A stretch of DNA of 64,000 nucleotides from Lutjanus erythropterus (Eukaryota; Chordata; Actinopteri; Lutjaniformes; Lutjanidae): the NCBI GenBank assembly GCA_020091685.1, contig CM034612.1, positions 27,706,655 to 27,770,654 of the forward strand. The letters run 5' to 3'. Numbering within the stretch: the first letter of the stretch is position 1; the number at the start of each line of letters is the position of its first letter. Below the pieces are notes generated by a model. The model saw only the letters and a list, made by a program, of their open reading frames with translations. It was not told where the DNA came from and did no database searches. Shown here in pieces: positions 1-11,530 of the stretch. The position numbers and the translations under genes are program-made.

Positions 1-766
1 CATTTTGTAACTATACACTCATTCTGAATTTGATGCCTGCAACATGTTCCCAAAAAGTGATTGGTTCTTGAATAATTGGGTTCATCCCCCAGCTGTGTGT
101 TTTCTCTCTGACCTTGTGTATATAATCAAGTTGAACCTGCTGATAATTACAAACGCTCTGATGAAGGCTTTGTGCTGAAACGCGTAAGCGTTTTGTTTGT
201 GATGTGAGCCAAATAAAAAACTCAAATGTGAGTATTTTTGTCCTTCCAGACTTGAGATGTGCTACCTTTTTTGATTTTTTGGATTGTTTATTGGATTTTG
301 GGTTTAGCACTCCACTGAGAATCCCATTGTTGAAGCGCAACCCCCTTCTCTCAATCTTTAAATGATATCATGGATTGTAGAATGGTGAAATCTCTAAATT
401 CTTTGCAATTGTGCATTGAGAAATGTTCTTAAACCGTTGGACTATTTGTTCACGCAGGTTTTCATGAAGTGGTGAACCTCACCCCATCCTTGCTCGTGAA
501 CAACTGAGCCTTTCAAAGATGCCCTTTCATACCAAGCATTCAACAACTTTCCCAGACTTTTGTTGCTCCTGTCTCAACTTTTTTGAAATGCATTTTACAC
601 ATCAAATTCAGAATGAGCATATTTTAACAAAAATCAATGAAGGATTGAATATGTTGTCTTTGTACTGTTGAAATTGAACATGTGCCAAAAAAGATAAGCA
701 AATGATCACATTCTGTTTTATTTACATTTTACACAGCATCCCACCTTTTTTAGAATGGGGGTTGTA
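1..766 (-). mobile_element. Degenerate Tc1/mariner-like transposon, right end; left end off window
   Basis: The right edge ends in gggggttgta, the terminal motif of a teleost Tc1-like family that I recall. On the - strand around 385-466 a broken transposase N-terminus is readable, with LREQIVQRFKN followed by TIAKNLEIS, the helix-turn-helix start of Tc1-type transposases. Upstream of it the frame is broken (ATGGGGTGA). The motif TCATTCTGAATTTGATG near 18-36 recurs inverted near 600-617, so the copy is rearranged or foldback. The 60-340 stretch, containing gctgaaacgcgtaagcg, looks like a different repeat joined inside. There is no intact transposase. The family assignment is from memory of the terminal and HTH sequence. 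Confidence 0.7.
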
Positions 767-828
767 TTTTATTAAGGTAAAGGAGGAGTTAGTGATTGTG
801 TGACCCTGCTCTTCTTTCTGGCCTACAG

Positions 829-1114
829 GGATACAGACTCCCTCATATTTTTGGTCGGTAACAAACAGGACCTGTGCCACATGAGGGAGGTGCGGCGCGA
901 AGAAGGTCAGTGTCTGGCTGCTGAGTTCCACTGTCAGTTCTATGAGCTGTCAGCAGCTGAACACTACCAGGAGGTGGCACTTATATTCTCCAAGATGGTG
1001 CAGAACACCAGCCTTGGCAGCAAGGCCAAGGAGCGCAGGAGACGACCCAGCGGCTCCAAATCCATGGCCAAACTCATCAACAACGTCTTCGGCAAGAGGA
1101 GGAAATCAGTGTGA
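829..1114 (+). CDS. rergl: rergl last coding exon (RERG/RAS-like small GTPase), 3' part
   Basis: This exon encodes the C-terminal half of a Ras-superfamily GTPase of the RERG/RERGL group. A pyrimidine-rich acceptor ending gcctacag at 821-828 precedes it. The exon starts with one base completing a split codon, then reads [14 protein letters not shown]. The G4 nucleotide-specificity motif NKQD and the G5-like motif ELSAAE are present. The C-terminus is basic and ends [20 protein letters not shown] then SV, which matches the end of vertebrate RERGL as I know it and differs from RERG, RASL11 and RASL12. There is no CAAX prenylation box, as is usual for this group, so it is unlikely to be anchored by farnesylation. 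The stop TGA is at 1112-1114. G1-G3 and both switch regions are on exons left of the window. The biochemical role of RERGL is poorly known; GTP binding is inferred from the family. Whether this is the a or b teleost paralogue cannot be told. Confidence 0.93.
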
Positions 1115-2131
1115 GAAGTTACATACAAGGACAGCGTCAGTCAAGCCTAGAATGATGGCACTGGACTGAATACTCCCTCTGGCTCGCTTTCTATCTTTGT
1201 GTTTGGTGTGGCTGTTGATTAGCATTAATCTGACTGGCTGTCTATATGTGTAAAGAGGTGTTAGTGTGATAGAATAATAACACACAGCTCACTGCTAACT
1301 TTCACTGATTCATGCTTTTGCTCTTTAAGATCATTTGAAACATTTCATGAGAGACACCAGCTGAAGCATTTCAGCCAACTGAAAAAGCTGGTGTTCTTTA
1401 AACCAGGAAAAACAAATGAAATCTTCAGACATGTTCCTTGCAACTCATTTCTCTGACAGTTAAACTCAAATCTTAATATAGACTAGTCAACTAGTCTAAT
1501 GTTAAGAAAACACTCAGAAATCAGTTAAAATTGAGCACAGTTCAATAATTGATAATATTAAACACTGTCCAGAATACAGGCCATCACTCACAACCTTAAT
1601 CTGCAATCACCAAATTGTGTTTTGAATGCCGCTTAAATGTTTGGCACTTTGCATCATGCAATACGAACATTAACCCTCAAAACATGACAAAGTCTCTAAA
1701 TGTTTCACCATTTCAGACTGAAAAGGATCACAGTGTCTGTAGATTAATGATATCATTCACCTGGAGCTAACGTTAGCTGCCAGCCTGACACAGTGTGGCC
1801 AATGTTACCAGTGCTAGCAGCAGCAGCAGCTGCTCTTGCAGGTTAATGTCCGTGTCTGTACTGAATGTGGTCACATGTTGCTCCAGTCAAGTGGTTATAT
1901 ACCAGTTTATTCTGACACAGCCTACATTCAACCTTATTTTCCTTTTCTACATCCAAATATTGATAAACCACACTGTTTGTGTGTTTTCATCTGTTCCACT
2001 TTGCTGATAACATCTGGGGCTGGCCATCAGGGCTTTTGCATTGGGTAAGAGGGGCTGCTGTCTGCTTGGACTGGTGGACATCTGTATAACATATTAGAGG
2101 CAACAGTTAACTGGCAATATATATAAATAAA
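1115..2131 (+). other. rergl: Probable rergl 3' UTR, ending near an AATAAA signal
   Basis: No open frame or recognised repeat follows the rergl stop. The first AATAAA I find downstream is at 2126-2131, which would give a 3' UTR of about 1 kb. The transcript end is inferred only from this hexamer, so the boundary is uncertain. 2132-2590 shows nothing recognisable. Confidence 0.35.
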
Positions 2132-2589
2132 ATTCTGATAAATAGTTTAACCTACTGGTGAGGGTGGCAACGTTCAATTGTTTAATAGTCAATTAATCAC
2201 ACACACCCGAGTTGCTGCATATGTAAATGTCAAATGTAATATAAATGTGAAGAGAGTAAAACTGTCATGTCACACACAAAAAGTGTTTAGTGTCAAAGGT
2301 ATACAGACTGAAACTTGAGACATTCAAAAGTGTCTCTGTCTCACCTCTGCAATCTATTTACGCTAATGATATGACCTTAGTTGTTGATTAGTGATGATGA
2401 GTAGTAGATATACATTTACCCTGCAGACTGTATATTCTCAAACTAGCTGTTGACTGTGGACATCAAATGTACAGAGGTGGGTTATAACCATCATGCCTTA
2501 GGAAAAAGGCTTAAGAAAACTATGATACAAGAGTGATATAAAGGATGATTTTTCACTACTGTGGCCTTGTTTTTGTAGTTTTGTCCATC

Positions 2590-3020
2590 AGTGTGGTTAG
2601 ATTAAATTGGATTTTTGTAAGTTCAAGTTTCCTTATTCAACAAATGGCTCTGCCAGACAAAACAGTGTCAAATGAGGTGCAATAACTGCCATTTGGAGAC
2701 TATAAATTAAATATCATTTTCAGTTGGTTAATTGGTTAACTGATTAACGACTCATCATTAACACTTTTAATTTTTGTACACATGTCCTGGTTTTCACTGG
2801 CCTGTTTGTGATCAGATTACCTGAAAGGTTTGGATATGAATTGAAATTGTACTCAGTAATCAATTATGATATAAAAGTAGATTACATGGTGTAATGCATA
2901 CTTAAGAATGAGTACGTTTACAGACTTGAACATCTACTCATAAAAGCAAAAGTACCCCCAAAAAAATCACATAATTAAAGTAATTTGAGTATTTGTAATT
3001 AGTTACTTTCATCCAACTAC
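2590..3020. repeat. Fragment of the repeat also present at 10857-11530
   Basis: It shares with 10857-11530, in order, ccttattcaacaaatg, gacaaaac, gatgaggtgca-type sequence, catgtcctggtttt, gtagattacatg, and atctactcataaaag followed by tatttgtaatta. The left part of the longer copy is missing here. The longer copy carries the phrase agtggtggaaag, typical of a widespread fish repeat. Confidence 0.7.
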
Positions 3021-4190
3021 TGGCATCTTTTAGACACTCACTTCTTTTCAGCTCCACTCCCCCAGATTATAACACAGGAGGTCTTCATTGTCTCTGAGCC
3101 CAAACTGACATAACCTCAATGAGCTCATAGTGATGATGGACACAAGACATTTTACAGACAATATAAACCATAACATTTAGGAGTGCAAATCATTTTAAAG
3201 TCTGAAGTTGTCATGTGCGGTGTCAGAAAGCTGTCTGTATCTACTGATCTCAGGAATGAAGCTACAGAATAAATTGCTCTTTCATAACTGAAAGAAATGA
3301 AATGATAATAAAGTAACCATTAACTGCTGCTAACCACAACTTAGCTGATGTTAGCTAGTTAGCTCAGTTAGCCTGGGAGCTAGTCAGGTGTGTGGTGTTG
3401 TTTGCTCTTCTATCAAAGGAGCTTCTGACCACATGGAGGAGGAGGCGTTCAGGCCCCTGAAAGAGGTCCTGGAACCGGAGCGAGTAGACAACGTAACCAG
3501 CAGGCAAAGAGATGAAGAGGATGGTGATGGATGAAGCTAAGACAAGTAAAGGAGATCAAGACACTACACGACAAAGTTCTTCTTGATCATTAGTTATACA
3601 TCATAACAAATGCACATGTACAGCTGCCCATATTATGTATATATATATAATGCAGTGCAGAAGCACTGTTAGTTTGTCTCCACAGTTGGTTAACAAAGCT
3701 TTGGATTTGTCACTTGCCACCAGCAGCAGCCTGTAAACCCTGGGGTTCAGATTTACTAAACAGTCTGGATATGTTTGCTGAGGACATCGTGCAGGTCAGA
3801 TCTGAGGCTCCTCTGGGTTTGATTCACCAGAGTTAATCAGATAACTCAGCAAACCTGCTTGGTACAGACCCCCAGGGCATGAAGGGCCTCCATGATGTTG
3901 TTTATCACACCGTTCTTTTATAATAGTGAGGTGCTGAAACACAGATGAATCACAATGTGAAGAGGCAAACAGCTCCAGTTGCAGCCTCCACAACATGTTG
4001 ATGAGAGAGGACACTGTGGATCAGAGGACAGAAAAATAAAGATAACATTGGAGGAGCTGGACTACATTCACTGCTTGTCCTCTGCTGGTACAAAGAAGCA
4101 GCTTCTACCATTTCAAGATCATTTGTTGACACATGAATGAAAAACTTTTATTGTCAAAGCAGGAGACTTCTAAATAGCTTAACTTAAAGG
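3021..4190. other. Intergenic, no supported gene
   Basis: Mostly AT-rich unique sequence with gttagctagttagc-type short tandem motifs near 3350-3375. A 33-codon ATG frame at 3433-3534 is discussed among the rejected items. Confidence 0.4.
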
Positions 4191-4194
4191 TTAA

Positions 4195-4380
4195 GTTCAC
4201 CAGAATTTCTCAAGTGCCTCTAGTGGTATATCCATCCATATAGTTTGGGTCTGATGTTTGGAGCTTCTGAGATTTCTGCCCTCACTCCAGTAGAATGGAG
4301 GTGGATGTAATGTAGTTTGTGTTGCTTTGAAACATGACATATACAATTCAACAGCAACATGTCCTTTCAGAAGTGCTGTC
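4195..4380 (+). repeat. Dispersed repeat R1, copy 1
   Basis: Similar to 6098-6335: gtttgggtctgatgtttgga, gatttctgcc and tccagtagaatgga are matched by gttttggtttgagttgcaga, tgtctgcc and tccagtataatgga in the other copy. The family is common in percomorph genomes as I recall. It does not code. Confidence 0.55.
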
Positions 4381-4429
4381 TCTGTTTACTGTCTTATCAA
4401 CACAAGTGGGACTAGCAATATGTAGTGTC

Positions 4430-4595
4430 CAAAATCAGTCCAAATAGCAAGTTGGAGCCATAGACTGTTTATTAAATAGACTGAAGCCTATTTAATAAAC
4501 AATCTATGCTTGAAGAGAGTTGTTTCCCGTCCCCAGTCTCAGGAAAGCTCAGGCAGGCTGCAGGAGCTCTGCAGGAGTGCAAGACACATGAAACA
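4430..4595 (+). repeat. Dispersed repeat R2, copy 1 (inverted copy at 15555-15771)
   Basis: The phrase agtccaaatagcaagttgga, then gccatagactgt, and caggctgcaggagctctgca, then ggagtgcaaga, all occur on the opposite strand at 15555-15720. A hairpin is embedded: tgtttattaaatagactgaa is answered by tatttaataaaca. Confidence 0.75.
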
Positions 4596-4599
4596 CTGT

Positions 4600-5974
4600 A
4601 AGTGGACATTACTAGTGAGGACAGGTCCAGCTGTTTGTAACTGTAAGTGATCTGTCAATGTAAAGTTAACCTATTATCGTGAAAACAAAAGCCCACTACT
4701 CTGAAAATACACAGTGGCTGCCCTTCTCACTGCCTGCCAAACTCCATTAACGTTTTGCTCAGAAAATACACCTTCTACAAGATTATTAATGATTGCATGA
4801 ACAGACACTGACTCATTCTGTGAACATTCAGTAATAGTAGGCATCGTTCTACAGTCCAGTTCTAAAGTCAAACACAGGGTCACATTTGAGGTTGAAGACA
4901 ATGGCTTTAGCTGGCACGAAGGTGTGAACACAATTTTTTTAAGTTGAGAAAATTAAAAGTTGGAGGTTATCAGAGCTTCAATGTAGTTAGTGTTACATGT
5001 ACTCTTTGATTACAGTTAAATTAAAATAATTAAGACAACTCAAATGTTTTTTTTACTCAAAAATTAAGACTACTCAAATGTAGTTAATGCATTGTAACAA
5101 AAAAGTTAAGAAAAATTAAAACAAGTTTTAAAAAGTTGTACCATTTAATAATGTTTTGTTGAGATCATTTTCAATTCAATTTTCAAGCATCCACATAAAG
5201 ACAAATCAAGTTCATAATTCACTGTGAACACTTTAAAATATGATTTTTTGGAGCAGTTTCTAAAACTCACAAGAGCTTTAGCTAAAGAAGAAAAGTAAAT
5301 TATCCAAAGATTATAGGTCGGCAAAACTTTGTTTAGTTTATTTCAAAAGTTTCAAAGTTTCAAAACTATTTGAAAATGTTGAGAGTTTGAATTTGATTCA
5401 TAACTTGAAAATCTAGAGAAGGCAACTGCCTTGAAACTAGGAGTTTTCTCTTTTTTTTTTTTACAGGACAGAACTTATCAATTTTAAGAATAAAAAACAA
5501 TTATTTCATTTGTTCATTTTGTGCTACTTATTACAACTACTAAATGTGAACATTTGGTTTTACAGTGTAGCTTAAATCCCTTTTGAAATAAATGTCTGTA
5601 ATATCATGAAGTTTTTGATAAACTTTGTTATTGTTTTTTTCAGTGATATTTTATATAACTTTTTGGCATAAGAGTTGAGAAGAAGAAAATAAATACATTT
5701 GTAACATTTTGCAGGTTAACCAGCTGAAAAGTCTGAGTGTCATGAACTCAGAGGGAATAGATTCCTCAAATATAACTACAGAAACAGAAAATCATGAACT
5801 TTGTTTCCTGACAGTAGAGCTATTCTGCTATCAAACAGTATTTGACTGATAATGTAGGTTTGATGTACCTTCAGTGAGCACAGTTCAGTCCTACAACAAC
5901 AACAACTATAAAAAGACTTTGGTTCAGGTTGAAATGAGATACTGTGGTTTCAGTTAAATGTTCAGTCACTGTAT

Positions 5975-6008
<34 letters not shown>

Positions 6009-6095
6009 GTATATATATGTGTGTTCCAATCTTTAATGACATAATATTTAATTAATTCATTTAAAACTACCTTCCTCTGGCCTATCTATCTATCT
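4600..6095. other. AT-rich intergenic DNA and a TA microsatellite
   Basis: No gene or assignable repeat is seen at 4600-5970. A (TA)/(TATG) microsatellite is at 5971-6024. Several poly-T and poly-A runs near 5050 and 5450 are low complexity only. Confidence 0.5.
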
Positions 6096-6097
6096 AG

Positions 6098-6335
6098 ATA
6101 GTTTTGGTTTGAGTTGCAGAGTTTTGGAGATCTCATAGAGATGTCTGCCTTCTGTCCAGTATAATGGAACTAGATGGTCTTCAGCTTGTGGTGCTCAAAG
6201 AGCTGAAAAATATATCTGAAAAACTCAATGACAATGTTTGTTTTCAGACATCATGACCCAGTTACTCAAGATAATGCACACACCTTGTTCTGAGCAGTTT
6301 CATATTCTTTCTTCCTCAGGAAGTGTGTATCTACT
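6098..6335 (+). repeat. Dispersed repeat R1, copy 2
   Basis: Longer copy of the R1 family. It includes cttgtggtgctcaaag, catcatgacccagttactca and gttctgagcagtttcat, phrases I recall from a widespread teleost repeat. Confidence 0.6.
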
Positions 6336-6937
6336 CATGGTTGAGAGGTTACAGTCCAGCTGAGGATGATGCCATTTATGTTTGGCTCCTGCTTTATCAG
6401 AAGCATGAGCCTCTCGTCCATCTGCTCCTTCAGTTCCAACTGTTTCTATCATGTGATAGCAGAAAAAACAGAAATCATTATATATTGTGAGTGATTTGGG
6501 TCTGAGATGTGTGTACATGCAGCAGAGGTCAGAGGGCTCTGGCTGCTGCAGAGGTCTGAAATCTGTTTGATCATGGCTAACATATGGTTCTGGTTAGAGC
6601 CTGTTGAGGGGAGAAACCAGGGGGACAGGAAAGTGTACCAGCCCACAGCCTCTAGTTATCATCAGTACAGAGCATGGAGGCTCCTAATCCGCTCCATCCA
6701 TCACAAATCCCTCTAACTTTCTCTAACAAAGACTCTACAGATCAGCCTGACTGACAGCTCAATGAGAAACACCTTCAGCTTACTGCATATTGATGCATAG
6801 TTAACTGGGTACAGACTGTACCTGAGGTCCTCAGAGTGATTGAACTGCCATGAAAATAGGGTCACATCTTAATGTGTGTGGCATTTAAAGTATTCAAATG
6901 TCTTTAATGTATTTTAAAAAGCCACATATAGCCATGC

Positions 6938-7205
6938 TTAAAGGACCAGTGTGTAAGATTTAGTGACATCTAGTGGTGAGCTTGCAGATTGCAAACACCT
7001 TTCACAAAAATACGGTTCTCAATAGAGCGAGTGTTTGGTTTGTCTGTTCTGGGCTACTGTAGAAACATTGGTGGCCACTCACAGAGGCTCATTCTAAGAT
7101 GGTGAAACCACAAAACTTGTCATTTTCATTCATCAGTGCATTATATGTGGTCATACACCAACATAGTCCACGTTTGACTGATTATGGTAACGCTGACCTC
7201 AGTCA
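6938..7205 (+). repeat. Widespread teleost repeat starting aaaggaccagtgtgtaagat
   Basis: Begins at the characteristic phrase aaaggaccagtgtgtaagat and continues with tttagtgacatctagtggtg and gcagattgcaa. I know this family from many percomorph genomes. Only one copy is in the window, so the assignment rests on memory. Confidence 0.6.
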
Positions 7206-9205
7206 TTTGGATCATGGAATATCTGTTTAGACAAAAACAGCTGGACTGGACTTTATGTTACTGAAGATGTTTCTCCTTTAATCCAAAAGTTGTCTTCAGT
7301 TCTGACTGAGTCAAGGTGTGAATAGATGTTAAACTGCCTAGGAAAGTTGTCCAGACAGCACAGTGAAGTCAGATTTAAACTTCAAAAAAAGTGCACGACT
7401 ATGGCCAGATGTACCAGTCCTAAATTTCTGATGCAGGTGGAGATCACTGAGAGTGAAGACAACATGAAGCAATTTTAAGAGAGACTCTCGGTAGTCTTTT
7501 CATTTGCAGTAACATACACATAACACAGGACATGTATGGACATGAACACAACAATCAGTATTCAGTTAATTACACATGGCACAATAACTTTATAAGTTAC
7601 CTGAATGTAGTGATGTGTGATCAGTTGTTTGAAGACTCTTTCAGTGGATCAGGAGTTACAAGTCCTCATCTAATCTAAATGCTCATTTTTGCTTATAGTC
7701 TGTGTAAAGCAATAATAAATGTGTTCCTAGTTTGTCACTCCACAGAAATGTGTATTAGCAACCCAGACAAATTTGAATGATTAAAAAAAAAATCACTAAG
7801 TATATGAAATTAGGTCTCAAAATCAAGAAAAAATGAGCAGTTTTCTCTGCTCTGGAATGCTGGGCTGTGTCTGCTCTGCTGTCTCAGTGTCAAACACCAC
7901 TCTGATCTGAAAATAACCTGGAATATGGACGATCTGCCTAGCAGTTTTATTGGACATGTGTGATGTTATTTCTTTTCTTCTGTGTCAGGTTGTTGGAACT
8001 GAAGTGAGCTGAGGTGAACTGCTGGGCTGATTTGAACTGAGAGAGTCACTGAAGGTACATTTGAAACTGTTAGGAAGGGTGAGGGGAGGGGGAGGCGTGT
8101 CATTAGTTCACAGGACTTATATAAAGATGGGGGACCATGGCTCTGGGGCAGTACTGAGCCATATTTCAGATCTGCCCAAAACATCCTGAATGCAGAAGTT
8201 TAGAAGAAATATGTTTAATCGCCTTTACACAGACTTTAACATTAAATAAGCCTACAGATATAGATAGAGCCCTCTTATGGATTTATTGCTAAATATCCAA
8301 GCCGATAAAAAAGAATGCATGGAAGTAATAGTTATATATCGTTTGAAATGGATGGATCTATTTTTGTATGTAAAGGGTTCATAAATGAGCCAATTTAGTT
8401 CAGAATTCAGTTGTCCCTCCTACCTGCTACTACCTCATGTAAACTGTGATGACATGGCGATACTAAGTGTTACTCACACTATTGTGCAACTTTTATATTA
8501 ACTGTACTTGTGGAATATATGAACCAGCCTGTGAGATTAAAAAAACAAAACAAATTTGGTGCTTGTTTCAACTTTGTACTATTACTGATAGAAGACAGTC
8601 TCATCATGTGAAAGAGTACTTCAGCTATCTCAGCTAACCAAGATTTTTTAAATTTGGACTAAAACATACAGCATAATAATCCCAAAACTTCTTCGTGCTC
8701 CATTTTCCAAATCTTTGTGGAAACATAAACAGGAAACAATGTTAAAACTTCCACAGGTTGGGAACACTCCATGAAAAAGGCCCAAAATATGTAAACACTA
8801 AACCAAAGACCTCCTCATCACCTACAATACAGGTATCTGAGTATTTCTTGTAACAACTCCAAACTAGCTGACCTTGTGCCCAGCTGCTGCACAGACCCCA
8901 GAGCTCCTTACAGTCAGCTCACTGATACCACAGATAAACGCTCTATTCAGAGCTGAGCACAGAGGTGCACTGCCAGCATTCCTGCAGCTCTCTGACAAAC
9001 ACAGTCCAAGCTGAGTCCTTCTTGTTGGCCATCACGTGCTGCCTCACTGCTCTGCATTACAGTTGGGAGACACCTGTGCAGGACAGGCATGTCAGGAATG
9101 TACAGCAGGAGAATGTGAAGGAGAGAGGGTGGGAGTAAGACATCAGGTTGGGGTTAATAATTGCAACACAAACAAAGCCAGTGGGATGCTTCTCCCAGCA
9201 GGTAG
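7206..9205. other. Intergenic, no supported gene
   Basis: Unique sequence without recognisable exons, RNA genes or inverted-repeat elements. Short open frames here have no family signature. Confidence 0.45.
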
Positions 9206-9213
9206 TATCAGAG

Positions 9214-9427
9214 CAGTGGTGCCCAACCCTGGTCCTCAGGATCCCCTGTCCTGCATGTTTTAGATGTTTCCCTGCTCCAACACACCTGATTGAAATGATT
9301 AGGCTGTTGTCAGGCTTCTGCAGAGGCTTGATGATGAGCTGATCATTTGAATCAGGTGTGTTGGAGCAGGGAAACATCTAAAACAAGCAGGACAGGGGAT
9401 CCTGAGGACCAGGGTTGGGCACCACTG
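9214..9427. mobile_element. Foldback hAT-type MITE, 214 bp, with 8-bp target duplication
   Basis: Near-perfect terminal inverted repeats of about 78 bp: the left arm starts CAGTGGTGCCCAACCCTGGT, and the right arm is its reverse complement ending GGTTGGGCACCACTG. Flanks are TATCAGAG (9206-9213) and TATCAGAT (9428-9435), a 7/8 match of hAT length. The short centre (about 9293-9345) cannot encode a transposase. Confidence 0.9.
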
Positions 9428-9439
9428 TATCAGATGAAC

Positions 9440-10260
9440 ATCTAGCTAAATCGTAAGCTCTGACAATGAAAACAATGTTTAAAAAGAACAGTTTTATGCT
9501 CTTTGCACAAAAAGTGATCTGAATTTGAGGGCCACAAATTTGATTTTCATGAGATAACTAAATGTGTCCCTCAGGGTTCCATTTCTTGTCCACCTGTGTT
9601 GTTTTCTATGACTTGGGTAAGGACATTCAAGCAAAATACACCTATATGCTGATGACACTGTCATTTATGTACATGCTCCCTCCATATTACAGCCAGTGCA
9701 ACAGCCTCAGACTGCATGTCAGTCATTACAAACTCTTCTGCTGAGGTTGAAAGTGGTTTTACATGATCAGAAAATTAAGTTAATGGTTTTCTCAAAAGCT
9801 CCCTCACAGTTGCATGATGACATGAAGGAAGACCTCGTACAAGTACTTGAATAAGCTCTCAAGATTTCATTTAATGCACATATTGTCAATTTAGTTAGGA
9901 AGCTCAAAGTGAAGACTGTTTTTTATTTTAACAATGAATCTTGTTTTACTTTGAGTTCCAAGAGAAAACATGTGGAAGCTACTTCTCAATGTGATTTATT
10001 ATAGTACATAAATGCAGCCTTCTCCATTTTTAGAGAGCTTTGAGTTAATGTACCATGTGTCTCTATATGTCATTACATATGCAAACTCCCTCACTCACCA
10101 CTGTATTCTTTATGATTTGATAGGTTGGACACTGGTGCCATTCACCAATCATATTTGAAATAAAACTAAATATGATATAAAACACAACCCTGTATCTTTT
10201 GGTTTAAATGAGAGGAAAACGAATTATATCTTGTTTTACTACTATAGAGAATTCAGAGCC
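9440..10260. other. Intergenic, no supported gene
   Basis: AT-rich sequence with no recognisable exon, repeat family or RNA gene. Confidence 0.4.
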
Positions 10261-10263
10261 AGC

Positions 10264-10440
10264 GGTCAATTTCAAAAGGTCATGCAGGGATAAGGCTGTT
10301 TTAGCAGGGTAACGTGTATGCTATCAGCCCGGTCATCTTGCCAGCTGGTGAGGTATGCTGGTCGTCCCGTTAGCAGGACGATACATCTCCGAAAACGTCG
10401 GAGCAAATTTTAAACTACGCACTATCGTGATGAATTGACC
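10264..10440. repeat. Structured block with inverted ends and internal hairpins
   Basis: GGTCAATTTC at the left is answered by GAATTGACC at the right. Inside are hairpins CTCCGA/TCGGAG (10387-10392 and 10398-10403) and CGTCC/GGACG. Base composition is more GC- and CpG-rich than the flanks, suggesting a young insertion. Family unknown. Confidence 0.4.
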
Positions 10441-10549
10441 ACAGATTTGAAGTTTTAATGTCTACATTCTTGCATAAAATAATCTTAAAATTGCATTCCA
10501 TGGTACTAAAACAGTAGTATTTCGACACTTGTAACTTAAAGTTGTGAGT

Positions 10550-10745
10550 CAAGTATATCTCTAGTTGTGGCTAGAGATATACTTGCTGTTTAATCATGCG
10601 TTTGCATTCGCATATGCGTAGTGTTAATTTCTGAGGACGCGCACAACCATCGTTCCAAATGGACGCAGGATACGTGAGGCAGCCATGAAGCATAGGGATG
10701 TGTAGGGGTGCGAATGCGAACGCGTAGTTAAAAGCAAGTATATCT
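10550..10745. mobile_element. Short MITE-like element with three copies of one terminal arm
   Basis: CAAGTATATCTCTAG (10550-10564) and CTAGAGATATACTTG (10571-10585) form a perfect 15-bp hairpin with a 6-nt loop. GCAAGTATATCT recurs at 10734-10745, giving a 171-bp inverted unit from 10575. Inside, tgcgtttgcattcgca is answered by tgcgaatgcgaacgc. Non-coding. Confidence 0.6.
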
Positions 10746-10856
10746 ATGGCAAAAGGAGGAAAAAGTAGAACTAAAAAAGAGAAATAAAATAAATTAAATT
10801 CAGAAAAAGAAAAATAGAAAAAAAATGTATATATACATACATATATACATATGTGC

Positions 10857-11530
10857 AGTGGTGGAAAGAGTATTAAAAATCTGTACTCAAGTACAAGTAC
10901 TATTACATTGCTAAAATATTACAGTACAAGTAAAAGTACTAGTGTTAGAGTATTAGTTAGTTTTAACCGATGATGTCACCATCACCTCTCCAGACTAGGG
11001 CTCTAAATTTTGTGTTTGCTTTACCAATAGTTAAAACACTAACAATCAATTAATCATTAATAATTGATTTGATACAAAACAAGTGGGTTTTTTTGTATTT
11101 TTTTCTCTCATTTCAAGTTTTTATTTCCTTATTCAACAAATGTCTCCAGCAGACAAAACAAAGCTAGATGAGGTGCAGTTACTGCCATGACGATTGATTA
11201 AATATCCATGACTACATTTTTAACTGGTTAAATTCTTAATGAAAAATAAAGATCAGTCATGAACATACTTTTTTTTTTTTGTTTGTCCATATGTCCTGGT
11301 TTTTATTGGCTTTTTTGCTATAAAATCACTTTATTGGCTTCAAAAATGTAGATAAAAGGTCTGGATAGTCATTCAAATTGTACTCAGTACTCAACTCTGA
11401 TTTTAAAAGTAACTAAGTAGATTACATGACATAATGAATACTTAAGTACAAGTAAAAGTAAAGACTTGAAAATCTACTCATAAAAGTACAAGTACCCACT
11501 TAATTACAGCAATTTGATTATTTGTAATTA
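10857..11530 (+). repeat. Longer copy of the agtggtggaaag repeat
   Basis: Starts agtggtggaaagagta and continues with ctcaagtacaagtacta and agtacaagtaaaagtac. It is co-linear with the fragment at 2590-3020. It ends near tatttgtaattaattatt. Confidence 0.7.

Noticed and set aside
942-1169. Second open frame over the rergl exon
   Set aside because: Shadow frame of the rergl coding sequence.
3433-3534. ATG frame of 33 codons (MEEEAFRPLKEVLEPERVDN...) on +
   Set aside because: Codon-like look but very short, no family recognised, no clear donor at its end and no partner exon.
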